DNA of 64,000 bases from positions 310,001 through 374,000 of the forward strand of contig CP089459.1 in the NCBI GenBank assembly GCA_026636295.1, read 5' to 3'. This document shows, piece after piece, positions 38,196 through 49,049 of the stretch. The notes under the pieces are model-generated. The model searched no databases. It had not been told where the DNA came from and saw only the letters and a list, made by a program, of their open reading frames with translations. Numbering within the stretch: position 1 is the stretch's first letter; each line of letters starts with the position of its first letter. Origin of the DNA: Medakamo hakoo (lineage: Eukaryota; Chlorophyta; Trebouxiophyceae; Coccomyxaceae). The position numbers and the translations under genes are program-made.

Positions 38196-38984
38196 TCACC
38201 CAGCCCGCACCCCACCTGGGCCGCCGCCATTGCGCGGCGCGAAAAAGGCGGCCACCTCCGCCGCCCGGGCCGCGACGGCCGGGCCCACGGCGGCCCGCTT
38301 GCCGGCTTTTTTAGCCGCCCGCGGCGACGCAGGCGTCGCCGACCGCTTGCGCGCACCAGGGTGGGCCGGCGCCGCGTTCTCCTTGACGCCGCTCCGACCC
38401 AGCGCCGCCACACAGCCCGCGTCCGCCCACCGGCCGTCACGGCGCACCGCCGCCAAGATGTCGGCCGGCCGCAGCGTGCGGCGCTTGCCTTCGGCTGCCA
38501 CGGCCGCGGCCGTCGCGGCCAGGCCCGCCAGCGCTCCTTCCACCGCCGCCGCCGCCGCGCGCGCGGCAGCCGCGGACACGCGCTTCACTTCCGGGTCGAC
38601 CAGCATGACGCGGCGGACGACGGATAAGGGCAAGGAGGAGCCTGGGGCCGGAGGCGCGGCGGGCGGCGCCGACGGTTCGGCCGGGCCACCGCCCTCACCG
38701 CCACCACTTCCAGCGCCGGCAGCTGTCACGGCCGCGGCCGCCGCTTCCTTCTCGGCCCGCAGCGCCTCCGCCCGCTCCGCCGCCCGGACTTTGAACACAG
38801 CCTTTTCCTCCTCGCCCAACGCCTTCCACCGCTCGCCCACGCCCTTGGCGACGGCGGCCACGGAGATTTTGGTGGCCGGGTCGGTCGCCGCGGCTTGCAG
38901 GTCGGCGCGCACCGCGTCGCGCACGCTGTCCGCGAACAGGAAGTAGGCCGTCGGGGCGCGCTTGGCCGGGGCGGGAGCACTCAT
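38196..38984 (-). CDS. HMG-box protein fused to an NF-Y/CBF-type histone fold
   Basis: This is a single-exon gene of 262 residues. Residues about 7-78 form an HMG box: KRAPTAYFLFADSVRDAVRA, then VAAVAKGVGERWKALGEEEK and AVFKVRAAERAEAL. After a Gly/Pro-rich linker, residues about 117-196 match an H2A/CBF histone fold: LPLSVVRRVMLVDPEVKRVS, AAAVEGALAGLAA, RTLRPADILAAVRRDGRWAD and CVAALG. The tail is basic (GARKRSATPASPRAAKKAGK). HMG boxes bend DNA, and histone folds of this class dimerise, for example NF-YC, POLE3/4 or CHRAC-type subunits. The combination suggests a chromatin or replication-associated DNA-binding factor that needs a histone-fold partner. The specific partner is unknown. Confidence 0.78.
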   Translation of the reverse strand: MSAPAPAKRAPTAYFLFADSVRDAVRADLQAAATDPATKISVAAVAKGVGERWKALGEEEKAVFKVRAAERAEALRAEKEAAAAAVTAAGAGSGGGEGGGPAEPSAPPAAPPAPGSSLPLSVVRRVMLVDPEVKRVSAAAARAAAAAVEGALAGLAATAAAVAAEGKRRTLRPADILAAVRRDGRWADAGCVAALGRSGVKENAAPAHPGARKRSATPASPRAAKKAGKRAAVGPAVAARAAEVAAFFAPRNGGGPGGVRAG

Positions 38985-39404
38985 GGTCTGGATGGGGTTG
39001 GTGTGTGTTGCAGGAGGAGGCCGTGAGGGCGTGGGAGGAGTCGCGTTGCATCGTGTTTGTCTTGACACGGAACACACGCATGCGGTGCTCCGATTTGCCG
39101 CTCCACAGCCGGGGCTCCACCACCTGCCACGCCTACGCACCTGTCGCGCTGGTCGTGGGAGACGCGTGTGTGCTCGGGCGCGGTGGGAAAAGTGTGAGAA
39201 TCAGCGGGCGCGTGCAGGTGCGCCGGCGTTTTTCCTTTGAAAAAAAAAAGTCACGGGTCTGGTGGCTGGACCCCATCCCTCATCCCCGCTCGCGCGCCCG
39301 CCCCATCCCTGCCAACGCACGGGCCCCCCGTCACCCGTCACAAATCAGAAGAACAGGGTTTCGCTCAGTGCGTGTGTGCGTTCTAACACTCCCTCCATCC
39401 CCCC
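38985..39404. other. Spacer between Aurora kinase and the HMG/histone-fold gene
   Basis: These 420 bases should contain the 3' end of the Aurora transcript and the promoter of the HMG/histone-fold gene, both on the minus strand. An A10 run lies at 39240-39249. No additional gene is seen. Confidence 0.5.
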
Positions 39405-40826
39405 TCACGCCCCTCCACCCCCGCCGGCGTGGCCCGCCACCCAGGGGTGGGCCAACACGCCCTCCAGCGACAGGCGGCCGCCCGGGTCGCGGACCAGCAG
39501 GCGGCGGACCAGGTCCTTGGCCGCGCGTGACACGGGCGGCGCGTCGCTCCCGTCCTCCTCGTCCGGCCAGGTCAGGTCGACTGCCAGGATGCGGCGGTAC
39601 GTGTCAGCCTGGCCCGCGGCTTCAAAGGGCGGGCCCCCCGTCAAAAACTCGTACGCGAGCACGCCCAGGCACCACACGTCCGCCGGCGGGCCGTGCACGC
39701 CGCCCGCCACCATTTCGGGGGGCAGGTAGTCCAGCGTGCCGCACAGCGTGCGCCGGCGCCCGCTGGGCGCGTGGACGGACCAGCCGAAGTCGCCGATCTT
39801 GACTTCGCCGGCCAGGCCCAGGAGCAGGTTCTCGGGCTTGATGTCGCGGTGGATGACGTGCTTGGCGTGGCAGTAGGCCAGGGCGCCGGCCAGGGCGGCG
39901 ATGTAGCGCGCCGCCCGCGGTTCGGGGAAGGACCCGCACCGCCGCAGGTCCCGGTACAGCTCCCCGCGCGGCGCGTACTCTAGGACGAGGACGACGCGCG
40001 CGGCGTCGGCAAACGCGCCGTGCAGGCGCAGGATGTGCGGGTGGGCCAGGTGGGCCTGGATCTCCACCTCCCGGCGCAGCTGGCGTTCCATGCGGACGCG
40101 GGCCAGCTGGGCCTTGAACAGGACTTTCAGGGCGACGACATGCCCGCTGCGGCGCTCCCGGGCCAGGTACACATTCCCAAACTTGCCCTTGCCCAGCGGG
40201 CGGCCGATGTCGAAGTCGGACAGCGCCCACTGGCGCGCCGGGCCCAGGGAGGAGGGAACCGGCGGCGGGAGGGCGGCCAGGCGCGGGCGGGGCGGGGCGG
40301 CGGCCGAGGTCGGCAGGAGGGCGGGCGGGCGCTGGTGGGTGGGGGGGCGGGGGCGGGGTGAGCGCGCGGCCTCTCCTTTTTCGCGTCGGCCGAGGGCGCC
40401 GCATGCGGTGTCACGGGCGGCCCTCGCGCGCACGCGCTCCGCCGCCTCTCCCTCTCCATGTCGGCCCCTTACCTTGTCGCCGACCCGGCCGGACGGCGTC
40501 AGTGCCGCGACTCCCGGCGGTGCGCCGCCCAGGAGGCCGCCCGCGCCGCCGAGCCTCGCATGCGCGGCCGCGCGCTCGGCGAGTGGGGCCCGCGTGCCGG
40601 CGCCGCCGCCCTCGGCACGACCGCCGGCTTTGGCAGGGGTGAGAGCGCGGGCCAGGGCGGTCGCGACCGCGGTCGAGGGCGTCAGGGCGGTGGGCGCGTT
40701 TTCCTGTTGCGGGGAGGGGAGGGGGAGGGAGGAGCGGCGTCAACCGAAACGTCGCCGCACGAGGAAAGGGGGGAGCGCGTCCCACTCGCCCCCGCCTCTC
40801 TCCGCCGCCACCCGCACCTTGTCCAT
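39405..40826 (-). CDS. Aurora-type serine/threonine kinase
   Basis: Exons are 40826-40818, 40703-40473 and 40331-39405 (donors GTGCGG and GTAAGG, acceptors CAACAG and CACCAG; phase 0), giving 388 residues. The first coding exon is just nine bases (MDK) and joins [20 protein letters not shown]. The kinase domain spans about 120-375: [15 protein letters not shown], catalytic Lys 149 in [21 protein letters not shown] with Asp 243, [20 protein letters not shown] with DFG Asp 261 and activation Thr 275, [10 protein letters not shown] and HPWVAGHA. The [10 protein letters not shown] and [15 protein letters not shown] stretches are Aurora hallmarks. Aurora kinases run spindle assembly, chromosome alignment and cytokinesis. 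The single-copy algal form probably covers both alpha and beta roles (inference). Confidence 0.92.
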
Positions 40827-41219
40827 GGCTGCGAGCGGGCTGTGGACGCCAGCAGCCGTGCGAGGCGAAAAAAGCAGCGAGCGCCCAGCGTGCCCCTGGC
40901 CGTTTTGTTGAGCGCAGACAGGCCACAGACAACACAGTGGAGAGCGAGACGACACCGGTTGCACCCCTTCCCCCCCTCACTCACCCTTTTTCCGCATTCG
41001 AGAGAGCGTCGCTCGCCGGGCGAGCGCGCGCACCCACAAACTCGAGCACCCCCGCACGCGCCGCGTGTCCGCGCACGTCTCGCCGCCCCGCCTGAGCAGG
41101 CGAGGAGGCGTGCGCAAACGCGGAAACGCGGCTGCGTCTCAAAAAAGAGAGCGGCACTAGCTAGCTAGTCTGTGTGCATAGTTCGCCCGCTCGCTGACCT
41201 CCGGAGGCGGTCCTCCCTG
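40827..41219. promoter_or_regulatory. Divergent promoter of Aurora kinase and the TRAF1A/B-like gene
   Basis: The 393 bases between the two start codons are pyrimidine-rich toward the middle. They contain the short direct repeat CTAGCTAGCTAG at 41157-41168 near the plus-strand start. No TATA box is obvious. Confidence 0.4.
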
Positions 41220-44200
41220 ATGTCCGCCGCCCGCTTGCGCGAAGCCCTCACCGCGGGCGGCCCCACGTCGGGCAAGGGCGACCGGGCCGCCGCCGCGGAC
41301 GGCGTGCTGTCCCCCACGCCAGACTCGCCCGACGCGGCCGAGTGGCGGGCGCGGGCGTCCATCATTGACACGGCGTGCGCGTCGTCGTCGTACCTGGACG
41401 AGGATGGATGTGCGTGGCCTGTGTTGTGTGCCCTCCTGTGGCGGGGAGTGGGTGGGGAGTGTGGGCGGCGCGCCGTCGCCCGCGTCCCCTTCTCGCGTGC
41501 GGGTCGCTGGCCGCCGCATTGCCGCCGCACCGCGTTGCCTCTCACGCTGTACCCCCCACCCTCCACCACCCCTCCAGCCTCCAAACCTGACGAGCTGTAC
41601 GGCAAGTTCACGTGGCGCATCGAAGGCTTCTCCGAAGTGTCCAAGCGCGAACTGCGGTCCACGGTCTTTGAGGTCGGCGGCTTCAAGTGGTGCGTCGTTT
41701 TTTTGAGAGAGAGGGAAGCGGCGCCGAATTGGGCGCCTGGTGCGGCGGCGGCGGGGCCCGCAACACAGATCCTCGGCCCCGGCGCGGGCTGGCCTGAAGT
41801 GGGCTGCACCCTGCGGCGGGTGGAGCAGGCGCGTGTGCCCGCACCCACCCTGTTCCAAGGCCCCGGCCTTGTTGTCGCTGCGGCCGCCGCTGGCATTGCC
41901 GGGCGGCCTCCCTCCCCCTCACCGCGCGGCCCACACCCTCCCCACCACCCACACTCCAGGTACATCCTGGTCTACCCCCAGGGCTGCGACGTGTGCAACC
42001 ACCTGTCCCTGTTCCTGTGCGTGGCGGACTACGACAAGCTGCTGCCGGGTACGTTTCTTTTTTTTTTTTCGCTGCCACTTTCAGCGGAGCACAGCGGTGG
42101 GGACGATGCCCGCACACAAGGGCGGGCGTGTGCGGCGCCGCTGGGCGGGTGCACGCCTGTCACGGCCCTGTGCAGACGTGGCGCACGCTTGGTCCTCCCC
42201 GGCCGGCCGGGTGGATGGTGCACCCGCCCCGCGGATCTCGCCGCCATTGAGGGCGGCGAGGAAGGGGGCGGGAGCGGGGAGCGAGCCGCGCAGCTCCGCC
42301 CGACCCTCTCCCGTCCCCCCCAAACCACCCGCCCCCACCCACCCCGCCCCCTCCGTCCGCCCGGGCTCCCTCACGCCCCGTTCCGCGCCCCCTATCAACA
42401 CACACACGTCCCGCATAGGCTGGTCCCACTTTGCCCAGTTCACCATCGCCGTCGTCAACGCCGACCCCAAAAAGTCAAAGTACTCGGACACGCTCCACCG
42501 CTTTTGCAAGAAGGAGCACGACTGGGGGTGGAAGAAGTTCATGGAGCTGGCCAAGGTGCTCGACGGCTTCACGGCGGGCGACGCCCTGGTCATCAAGGCC
42601 CAGGTCCAGGTCATCCGCGACCGCCCCGCCGGGCCGTTCAGGTGCCTGGACGCCCAGTACCGGCGCGAGCTCGTCCGCGTGTACCTGGCCAACGTGGAAG
42701 CCATCTGCCGCAAGTTTGGCGACGACCGCCGGGCCGCGCTGCTGGCCGCCGGCCTGGACGACGGCGGCGGCGCGACGGGTGGCAGTGGGCGGCGCGGCGC
42801 GTCTGGGCGCGGGTCCGCCGGCTCGTCCTCCGACGGCGACGGCCGCGACGACGACGACGGCGACAACCTGCGCTCGTTCTGGGCCGGGCTGTCGCCCTCG
42901 CGCCGCGCTGCTTTGGCTGCCGCGCCCGCGGACGCTATCCAGCGCGGGCTGGTGAAGCGCTTCTTCTGTGAGAAGGAGGTGACATCCACGCTGGTCATGG
43001 ACGCGCTTGTCGCGGGCTGTGCGGCGCTGGAGGCTGCGGGGCGGGCGGCGCGCGCGGTCATGGGCGGTGGTGGTGGCAACACCGCCGACCGCGCCGACTC
43101 GGCTGGCGGCGGCGGCGGCTCGGCCCGTGGGCGCGGCGGCCGCCGCGGCGGCTCCGAAGGCGGCGGCTCCGCGGCGGGCGACGGGTCGGCCGACGGCGGC
43201 GGGGTGCTGGCCCTGCCCGACGCGGCGGCGACGGCCGCGGCGGCCGCCGCCGCGGCCGCCCTGCTCGGCGAAGACGCGTCGTCCGGCTCGTCGTCCTCCT
43301 CTGCGCCCGCGCCCGACGCGCCCCTTGTCTGGCTGGACGCGGACGGCACGACCTTTCGCCTGGCGGGCGATGCGCTGGACGTGCTCGGCCGCGCGGCGGC
43401 CATGGACGCGGTGCCACCCGCGCCCCGCCCGGGGGCGGGGGGCGCTGGTGGCGGCGCCGCGTCCGCCAACACCGCCAGCGGGACGGGCGACGGCGACGAC
43501 GACGCGCCGCCACCCCCACCCCCTCCCCCACCCGCCAGCACGGCGGGCGGCGGGCAGCAGGGCCGGGCGGGCGCGGGCGGCGACGGCGACGACGGCGCGG
43601 GCAAGGACGGCGTCGACCGGGATGAGCGCCGCCTGGCCCTGCTCGGCCGGCGTGCAGTCGAGCTGTACGTCGTCTCCCACATCGCCGCGGAAATCGAGGG
43701 CGCGCACCGTGAGGCGGCCGCCGCCCGGCGGGCCGACGCCCTGATCCGCGAAGAAGAGGAGGCCGGCCGGGCGGAAGACGAGCGCGCGGCCGCCCGGGCG
43801 GCGGCCGAGCGCGAGCGCCGCGCCCGTAAGAAAGAACGCCAGCGCGCCAAGAAGGAGGCCGAAGCCGCCAAGGCGGCGGCGGAGGAAGCCGAACGCGCGG
43901 CGGCCGAAGCCGAGAAGGAGGCGGCGCGGCGTGCGGAAGCCGAGCGCCGCGCGGCCGAGGCGGAGGCCAAACGCAAGGCCGCGGAAGCGGCGGCGGCGGA
44001 AGCCGAAGCCAAGCGGCGCGAAGCCCGGGAGAAGGAGCGGGCCGAGCGGGCGGCGGAGCGGGAGCGGGAGCGTGCGGAAGCGCGCGCCCGGGCGGAAGCC
44101 GAGGCGGCCGAGCGCGCGGCGGCCGAAGCGGCGGCGCGGGCCGCGGCGGAAGCGGCCGCGGCCGCGGCCGCGGCGGCGGCGCCGCCCGCCCGGTCACCCG

Positions 44201-45078
44201 CTGCTGCCGCTGCTGCTGCCGGCCCGATCTCGCATGCCGTGTCATCCCTGGACGGCGGCGCGGACGACGCCCCGGGCTCGCCCGCCGCCGCCCGCGGCGG
44301 GCGGACGGGCTCCGGCTCGCTCGGCGGCGGCGGCGGTGGGCGCGGCGGGTCGGCGCGCTCGAGCGCGGACGACGCCGCCGACGCCGCCGTCACCGCCGCC
44401 GCCGCGCACGGCATTGTTGCTGCGCTGCGCGCGGAACTGGCCGAGTTGCGGGGCGTCGTCACCACGCTGCGTGGCGCGCTGGCGGACCGGGACGCCGAGG
44501 TGGCCGCGCTGCGCGCGGCGCTGGCCGCCGCGGGTGCGCGCCCGCCGCCGCCCTCGTCCGTGGCCTCGACGGCCGGCGCGGCCGGCCCGCCCGCGCCCGC
44601 GTCCCCGCCGTCCGCCGCCGCCAAAGCCGCGGCCGGCCTGGCGCGCGGCCCGACGCCCGGCCCCGTCCTCAACGGCGGCGCGCCCGCGTACGCGCCCAGC
44701 CCTCGTGCGGTGGCCGCGGCCGCGGCCGGCGTGGGTGCCGGCAACGGCGGCGCGGGGGCCTTCCGGGCTGGCAGCGGCGGCGCCGCCGGCACGGCCGCGC
44801 CCGCCGCCGCCGTGGGCCCGCCACCCGGCATGGGCGGCGCCAAAGCCGACCGGGCCGCGTACGTGGCGGCCGCGGCGGCGGCCGCGGCGGCGGCGGCCGT
44901 GGCGGCGGGCGGGCCGTATGCCGCGGCCGCGGCGGGCGGCGCGCCCGCACCGGCTGGCGCCGCGCGCGGCTCTGCCGCTGCCGGCTTCCCGAAACCGCCG
45001 GGCGCACCCGGTGACGCGGCCGCGCCCCTGCTGGACGATTTCGCGCACATGAACATGATCGCCGACCTGCTCGAGTGA
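41220..45078 (+). CDS. MATH-domain protein of the plant TRAF1A/B (MUSE13/14) type
   Basis: Exons are 41220-41409, 41578-41689, 41960-42048 and 42419-45078 (donors GTGCGT, GTGCGT, GTACGT), giving 1016 residues. The MATH domain (about 70-210) reads YGKFTWRIEGF, ELRSTVFEVGGFKWYILVYP, QGCDVCNHLSLFLCVADYDK, LLPGWSHFAQFTIAVVN and KKSKYSDTLHRFCKKEHDWG, nearly identical in pattern to Arabidopsis TRAF1A/B. QYRRELVRVYLANVEAICRK follows. Residues about 570-720 form a long Glu/Arg/Ala coiled coil. The extreme C-terminus LLDDFAHMNMIADLLE matches the conserved end of plant homologs. In plants these adaptors link SINAT and SCF ligases to turnover of immune receptors and the autophagy factor ATG6. The algal client is unknown. 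Splice phases agree at all joins. Confidence 0.92.
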
Positions 45079-45426
45079 AGAGATGGAAGGAACGGGTGGG
45101 GGGGTGGTGCGCTGGGTGCGGAGTGTGGAGGGGAGGGAGCGTTGGACACAAAAAAAAAGACAAAAAAGGGGAAGGCGGGCGGCGGGCGGGAGTGGGCGGC
45201 AGGGGTTGTCCCTTGCACGCGTGCTTCTGACCCGCGCCGCCCCCCTGGAGAGGGGAGGGAGAGGGAGTGCCGTGATATACAGGGCGGGCGTGCGTGTTGA
45301 GGACGCCGGGTGTTGGGGGTGGTTGTGACGAACGAGAGAAAAAACAACGCGCGCGCGTCGCACACACCTCGACAAAAGCACGACGGGACAGGCTGCGGCG
45401 CAGGCACACCGCCACACGCACGTCCC
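45079..45426. other. Spacer between TRAF1A/B-like and DENN genes
   Basis: These 348 bases hold the 3' end of the upstream gene and the promoter of the DENN-domain gene. An A8 run lies near 45151-45158. A TGATATACAG sequence lies near 45273. No gene is seen. Confidence 0.5.
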
Positions 45427-48400
45427 ATGAGTGGGGACACGCCTGGTCGTCCCCACGAACCGGCGGCCGGCGCACCTCCCGCTGCAGCATCGCCCGCGAC
45501 GCCGGCCAATGCGGCCGCGACGCCCGACGCGGGCCTTGCGGGATGGTTGGCGAGAGTGACGGGCCGCGGAGGGGCCGCCGGTCCTCCCGCTGCAGCTGCA
45601 ACAGCACCACCAGCGGGCGCACGGTCACGGCTGAGTGGTGGTGGTGGCGGCTGGACGGGCCTGCGCCTGCCGTTCAGGGTGAGAGGGAACGAAGGACGCC
45701 GCATGCCAAGTGCGCACCACGCACCCCAGGCACGACACCTCATTTCTCATCCATCCACGCCCCCGCGCACACGCGACAGAAATCCGGGTCCGGCGACAGC
45801 CTCGGCAAGCCGCTCAATCCCGTGGAGCTCATCGCTGAAAAGGTGGGTTGCGTGTGTGCAGCGCGTTCAGGGAGGCGCGGTCTCCTGCATCCACCCCATC
45901 CCCCTCATCCATCCATCCCATCCCGCCCCTCAACACGCCACAGCGCGAGTGGACGAAAGCCCGCGGCTCCCTGGGCGCGCCTGCCTCCGCACCGCCACCC
46001 GCCCGCCTGTTTGAACACTTCCTCATTGTGGTGAGTCTTGTGTGTGTGTGGTGGGGGGGGGGGCGGGAAGGCGTCAACGCCACCACTCCTGAACCATTCC
46101 TTCTCACCCTCCACCCCACTCCACCCCACTCCTGCGCTCCATCCCCCATCCAGGGCCTCGCGCCGTGCGACGCGAGTGCCGCCGAAGCCGCCGTTGATGC
46201 GGCGTCCTCCACTAGCCGCGGCCGCAGCGAAGAGGGTGGTGCAGCACCTGGCGGCACCAGCACGCCGGGCGCGCGGGCGGCCGCCCACGGCGGCGGCGCG
46301 CCGCCCACGCTCCCGCCGCGCCTGCTGCACTGCTGGCCGCCGCCCGGCAGCGGCAGCGCTCCGCCGGCCGAAGCGCCGGCCTTTTGCTTCCCGCACGGCG
46401 TCCCCGTCTCAACACTGCGCCGGTCGCCGTCGGACTCTGCTTTAGCGGCGGCTGTGCTGGCGCCCGCGCCCACGCCCGCGCCGGCGTGGGCGGCGGGCGG
46501 GGGTGGGGGCGCGGCCGCGGCCGCCGCAGCGGCGGCGGGCCCCGCCCCGGCCGGCGCCACCTTTGTCTTTGCCCTGCAAAGCAGCGGAGGTGACCATGGA
46601 GGAGGTACGACAGCCGCGCCGTCCACGCTGTACGGCGTGTGCGTGTACGCGCCGGACGTGGTGGCGGCGGTGCCGACGCCCGTGGCGGGGGGGGACCGAC
46701 CGGCGGCAAACCCTTTCACCACGCGTCGCGGCGGGCCCACCCGCCTCGCCACCGCGCCGCGCTGCTACTGCCTGCTGACCCGGCACCCGTTCCTGGTCCT
46801 GCACGCGGCGTTCTTACACGATGCCGCCCGCCTGGAACGCCTGGCCCGCCTGGCAGCCTGGCGGGACGCGGCGGCGGGCGGCGCGAGTGAGGGTGGCGGC
46901 GCACCGCCGCCCGTGCCGCTGCCGCCCCGGCCGCCCAGCCCGCCGCCGCCGGCCGTGCTGGCCGACGGCACACTCGTGGTCGGTGCACCCCGCGCGTCTG
47001 TGGGCGAGGATGATGACGACGATGGCGGGTCGTCGGCGGAGGAGGAGGGCGCGCCCCTGCTGCTGGGCGGGAGCGTCGTCGCCAAGCCAGCCCCGCCGCC
47101 TGGCCGCGGGCGCGCCGGACCAGGCGGCGCGGCGTGTGGTGAGGAGGCGGGGGGCGGCGCCCTGCCGCCGCCGCCGCCGCCGCCGCCGCGATCGCCGGGA
47201 CCACCGCCGCCGCCGCCGTCCCTGACGTCTTCCCTGCAGCGGGCGTCCGACCGCATGTCCCGGGCGGCGGCTGTCGCGGCGGCGGCGGCCGGGAGTGGTG
47301 GCGCGCTGCCGCCGCCGCCGGCGGCCGCCACGCCGCCGCCGCCGCCGGCCGCGCTGCCGCCGGCCCCGCCGCTGGCGCCCGCGGCCGCCCCGGCCCCGCC
47401 CCCGACCACGGCCGCGTGGGTGGCGTCGTACGCGGCCGCGCCCGTCCCACCGCCCGGCCAGGCGCTGCAGTGGGACCCGTTCCCCGGCGTCGCGCCGGGG
47501 GCGCTGCGCTACGACCGCCCGCCCACGTGCGCGCGGTCGCCCTTCCTGCCGCCGCGCCCGGCGCGCGAGGGCGGGGAGGGAGGCGGCGACGACGACGCGC
47601 TCCCCGACCGCCGCCCGCCGTACCCGCCGGCGGTCCTGGCGGCCGCCGACGCGGCGGCGTGCCTGGGCCCCTGGGCTGTCGCGGTCGCGGGCGCGGCCCT
47701 GCCCCTGGACGCGCTGCTGTCCCTCCTGTCGGCCGCCCTGCTGGAAGTGCCGACCGTCGTCTTCTGCCCCGACCTGGCCACGCTGGGCGCGATCGTGCTG
47801 GCCGTGCCCGCGTTGCTGGCGCCCTTTCAGTGGCAGAGCCTGCTGCTGCCGGTGCTGCCCGTGGTGGGCTCCGCGCCGCCGGCCGACTGGGAGGGCGGGG
47901 GTGGCGCGGGCGGCGGCGGCGCGCCGGCCGCGGCCTCGCCCGCCGACGCCGCGTCGTCCGCCGCCGACCCCGCCCTCCTGTCCATCCTGGACGCGCCCGT
48001 CCCCTTCATTGCCGGCCTGCAATACAAGACGCCGGCCATCGCGGCGCGGTGCGGCGGCCTGGTCCGCGTGAATGTGTACAAAGGCAAGGTGTCGCTCCCG
48101 CCCGCCGCCGCGCCTCCGAGTGGGGGTGCGGGCGGTGCGGGCGCGGCGGGTGGCGGCGGGCCGGCCGTGCCGCCTTTGCCGGGCCGGGACGCGCTGGCGG
48201 CCGCCCTGGCCGGCCCGCACCGCGCGCTGGCAGCCGCGGCGGCCGCGGCGGCCGCGCCCGGCCTGCCGCCCCCACCACCGGGCGACGTGTCGCCCGCCCA
48301 GGCGGACGCGGCGCGGCAGGTCATGGCCGTGGTCCGGGCCCACTTGGCTGGCTACGTCGCGTCTTTGCGCGACCACACGGTCACGGAAGTCGGGAGTGGC

Positions 48401-48562
48401 GGCGGCGGCGGCGGCGGCGGCGCGCGCCCAGCCCAGCGCACGTCCGTGCTGTTGAAGGACGCGTTTGTCGACGGCGCGTTTGGGCCGCGGGACCGGGCGT
48501 GGGCGCGGGCCTGGGTGGAGACGCAGCTGTTTGCGAGCGCGGCGGATGCGATGCTGGATTAG
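45427..48562 (+). CDS. DENN-domain protein (putative Rab GEF)
   Basis: Exons are 45427-45678, 45780-45842, 45944-46030 and 46154-48562 (donors GTGAGA, GTGGGT, GTGAGT; phase 0), giving 936 residues. After an Ala/Pro/Gly N-terminus the small exons encode SGSGDSLGKPLNPVELIAEK and REWTKARGSLGAPAS, then PPPARLFEHFLIV joined to GLAPCDAS, the uDENN entry found in plant DENN proteins. Further blocks are RCYCLLTRHPFLVLHAAFLH, LPLDALLSLLSAALLEVPTV and VFCPDLATLGAIVLAVPALL, then PFQWQSLLLPVLP and LDAPVPFIAGLQYKTP, which form the cDENN core. SVLLKDAFVDGAFGPRDRAW, near the end, matches dDENN. DENN proteins activate Rab GTPases at membranes. The Rab target is not predictable. Long Pro/Ala/Gly inserts separate the modules. 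Confidence 0.88.
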
Positions 48563-49049
48563 AGAGAGAGGGAGAGAGGCGGAGGGGCGTGCACTTCTTG
48601 TAGAGGATGGATTGGATGGCCCAGGTACGAAGGTTGGAGAGAGAGGAGGGCGCCCCTCGTGCGCCACAGCTGCGTTTTGACGAGGTCGGTTTTTTTTCTG
48701 CCTCCCCCGCACACGCCCGCCCCTCAGCCCACGCACCCTCTGTTCCTTGCACATGCGGACAGGCCGTGGTCGTGCGGCCGCGCGGGCGGCGAGCGCGAGG
48801 CGTGGCGGCCCCAGCAACCCCGAACAAAAGCAAGCGCCGCGTGCGTCGCGGCATTGGAACGCACAGCGCGCTCCGCCCGTCCTTCTCACACGCCCCCCCC
48901 CCTTTCATCCCTCTCCACCCACCGCACAGGACACACGCGCATATACCCAGGGACACGCCGGCGCTGGTCTGAGGGCGCGCTTTTAGACCTAAAAGCTTTC
49001 GTCGCGTTTTTTGTCTCGCTTGCACCTCCAAAAAAACTCCACCACCACC
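48563..49049. other. Gene-free spacer between DENN and RPT1 genes
   Basis: These 487 bases carry the 3' end of the DENN transcript and the RPT1 promoter. Short open frames here have no recognisable features. A C-rich stretch lies near 48890-48920, and an AGACCTAAAAGCTTT block lies about 60 bases before the RPT1 start. Confidence 0.55.

Noticed and set aside
42081-45743. A 1220-residue open frame on the minus strand opposite the MATH-protein gene
   Set aside because: Very high GC leaves antisense frames open. This one is low-complexity Ala/Arg/Pro/Ser, has no domain, and crosses introns and exons of a well-supported plus-strand gene.
46814-48889. A 691-residue minus-strand frame opposite the DENN gene
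   Set aside because: It is Arg/Gly/Ala shadow coding without motifs. The plus strand has a clear DENN domain.
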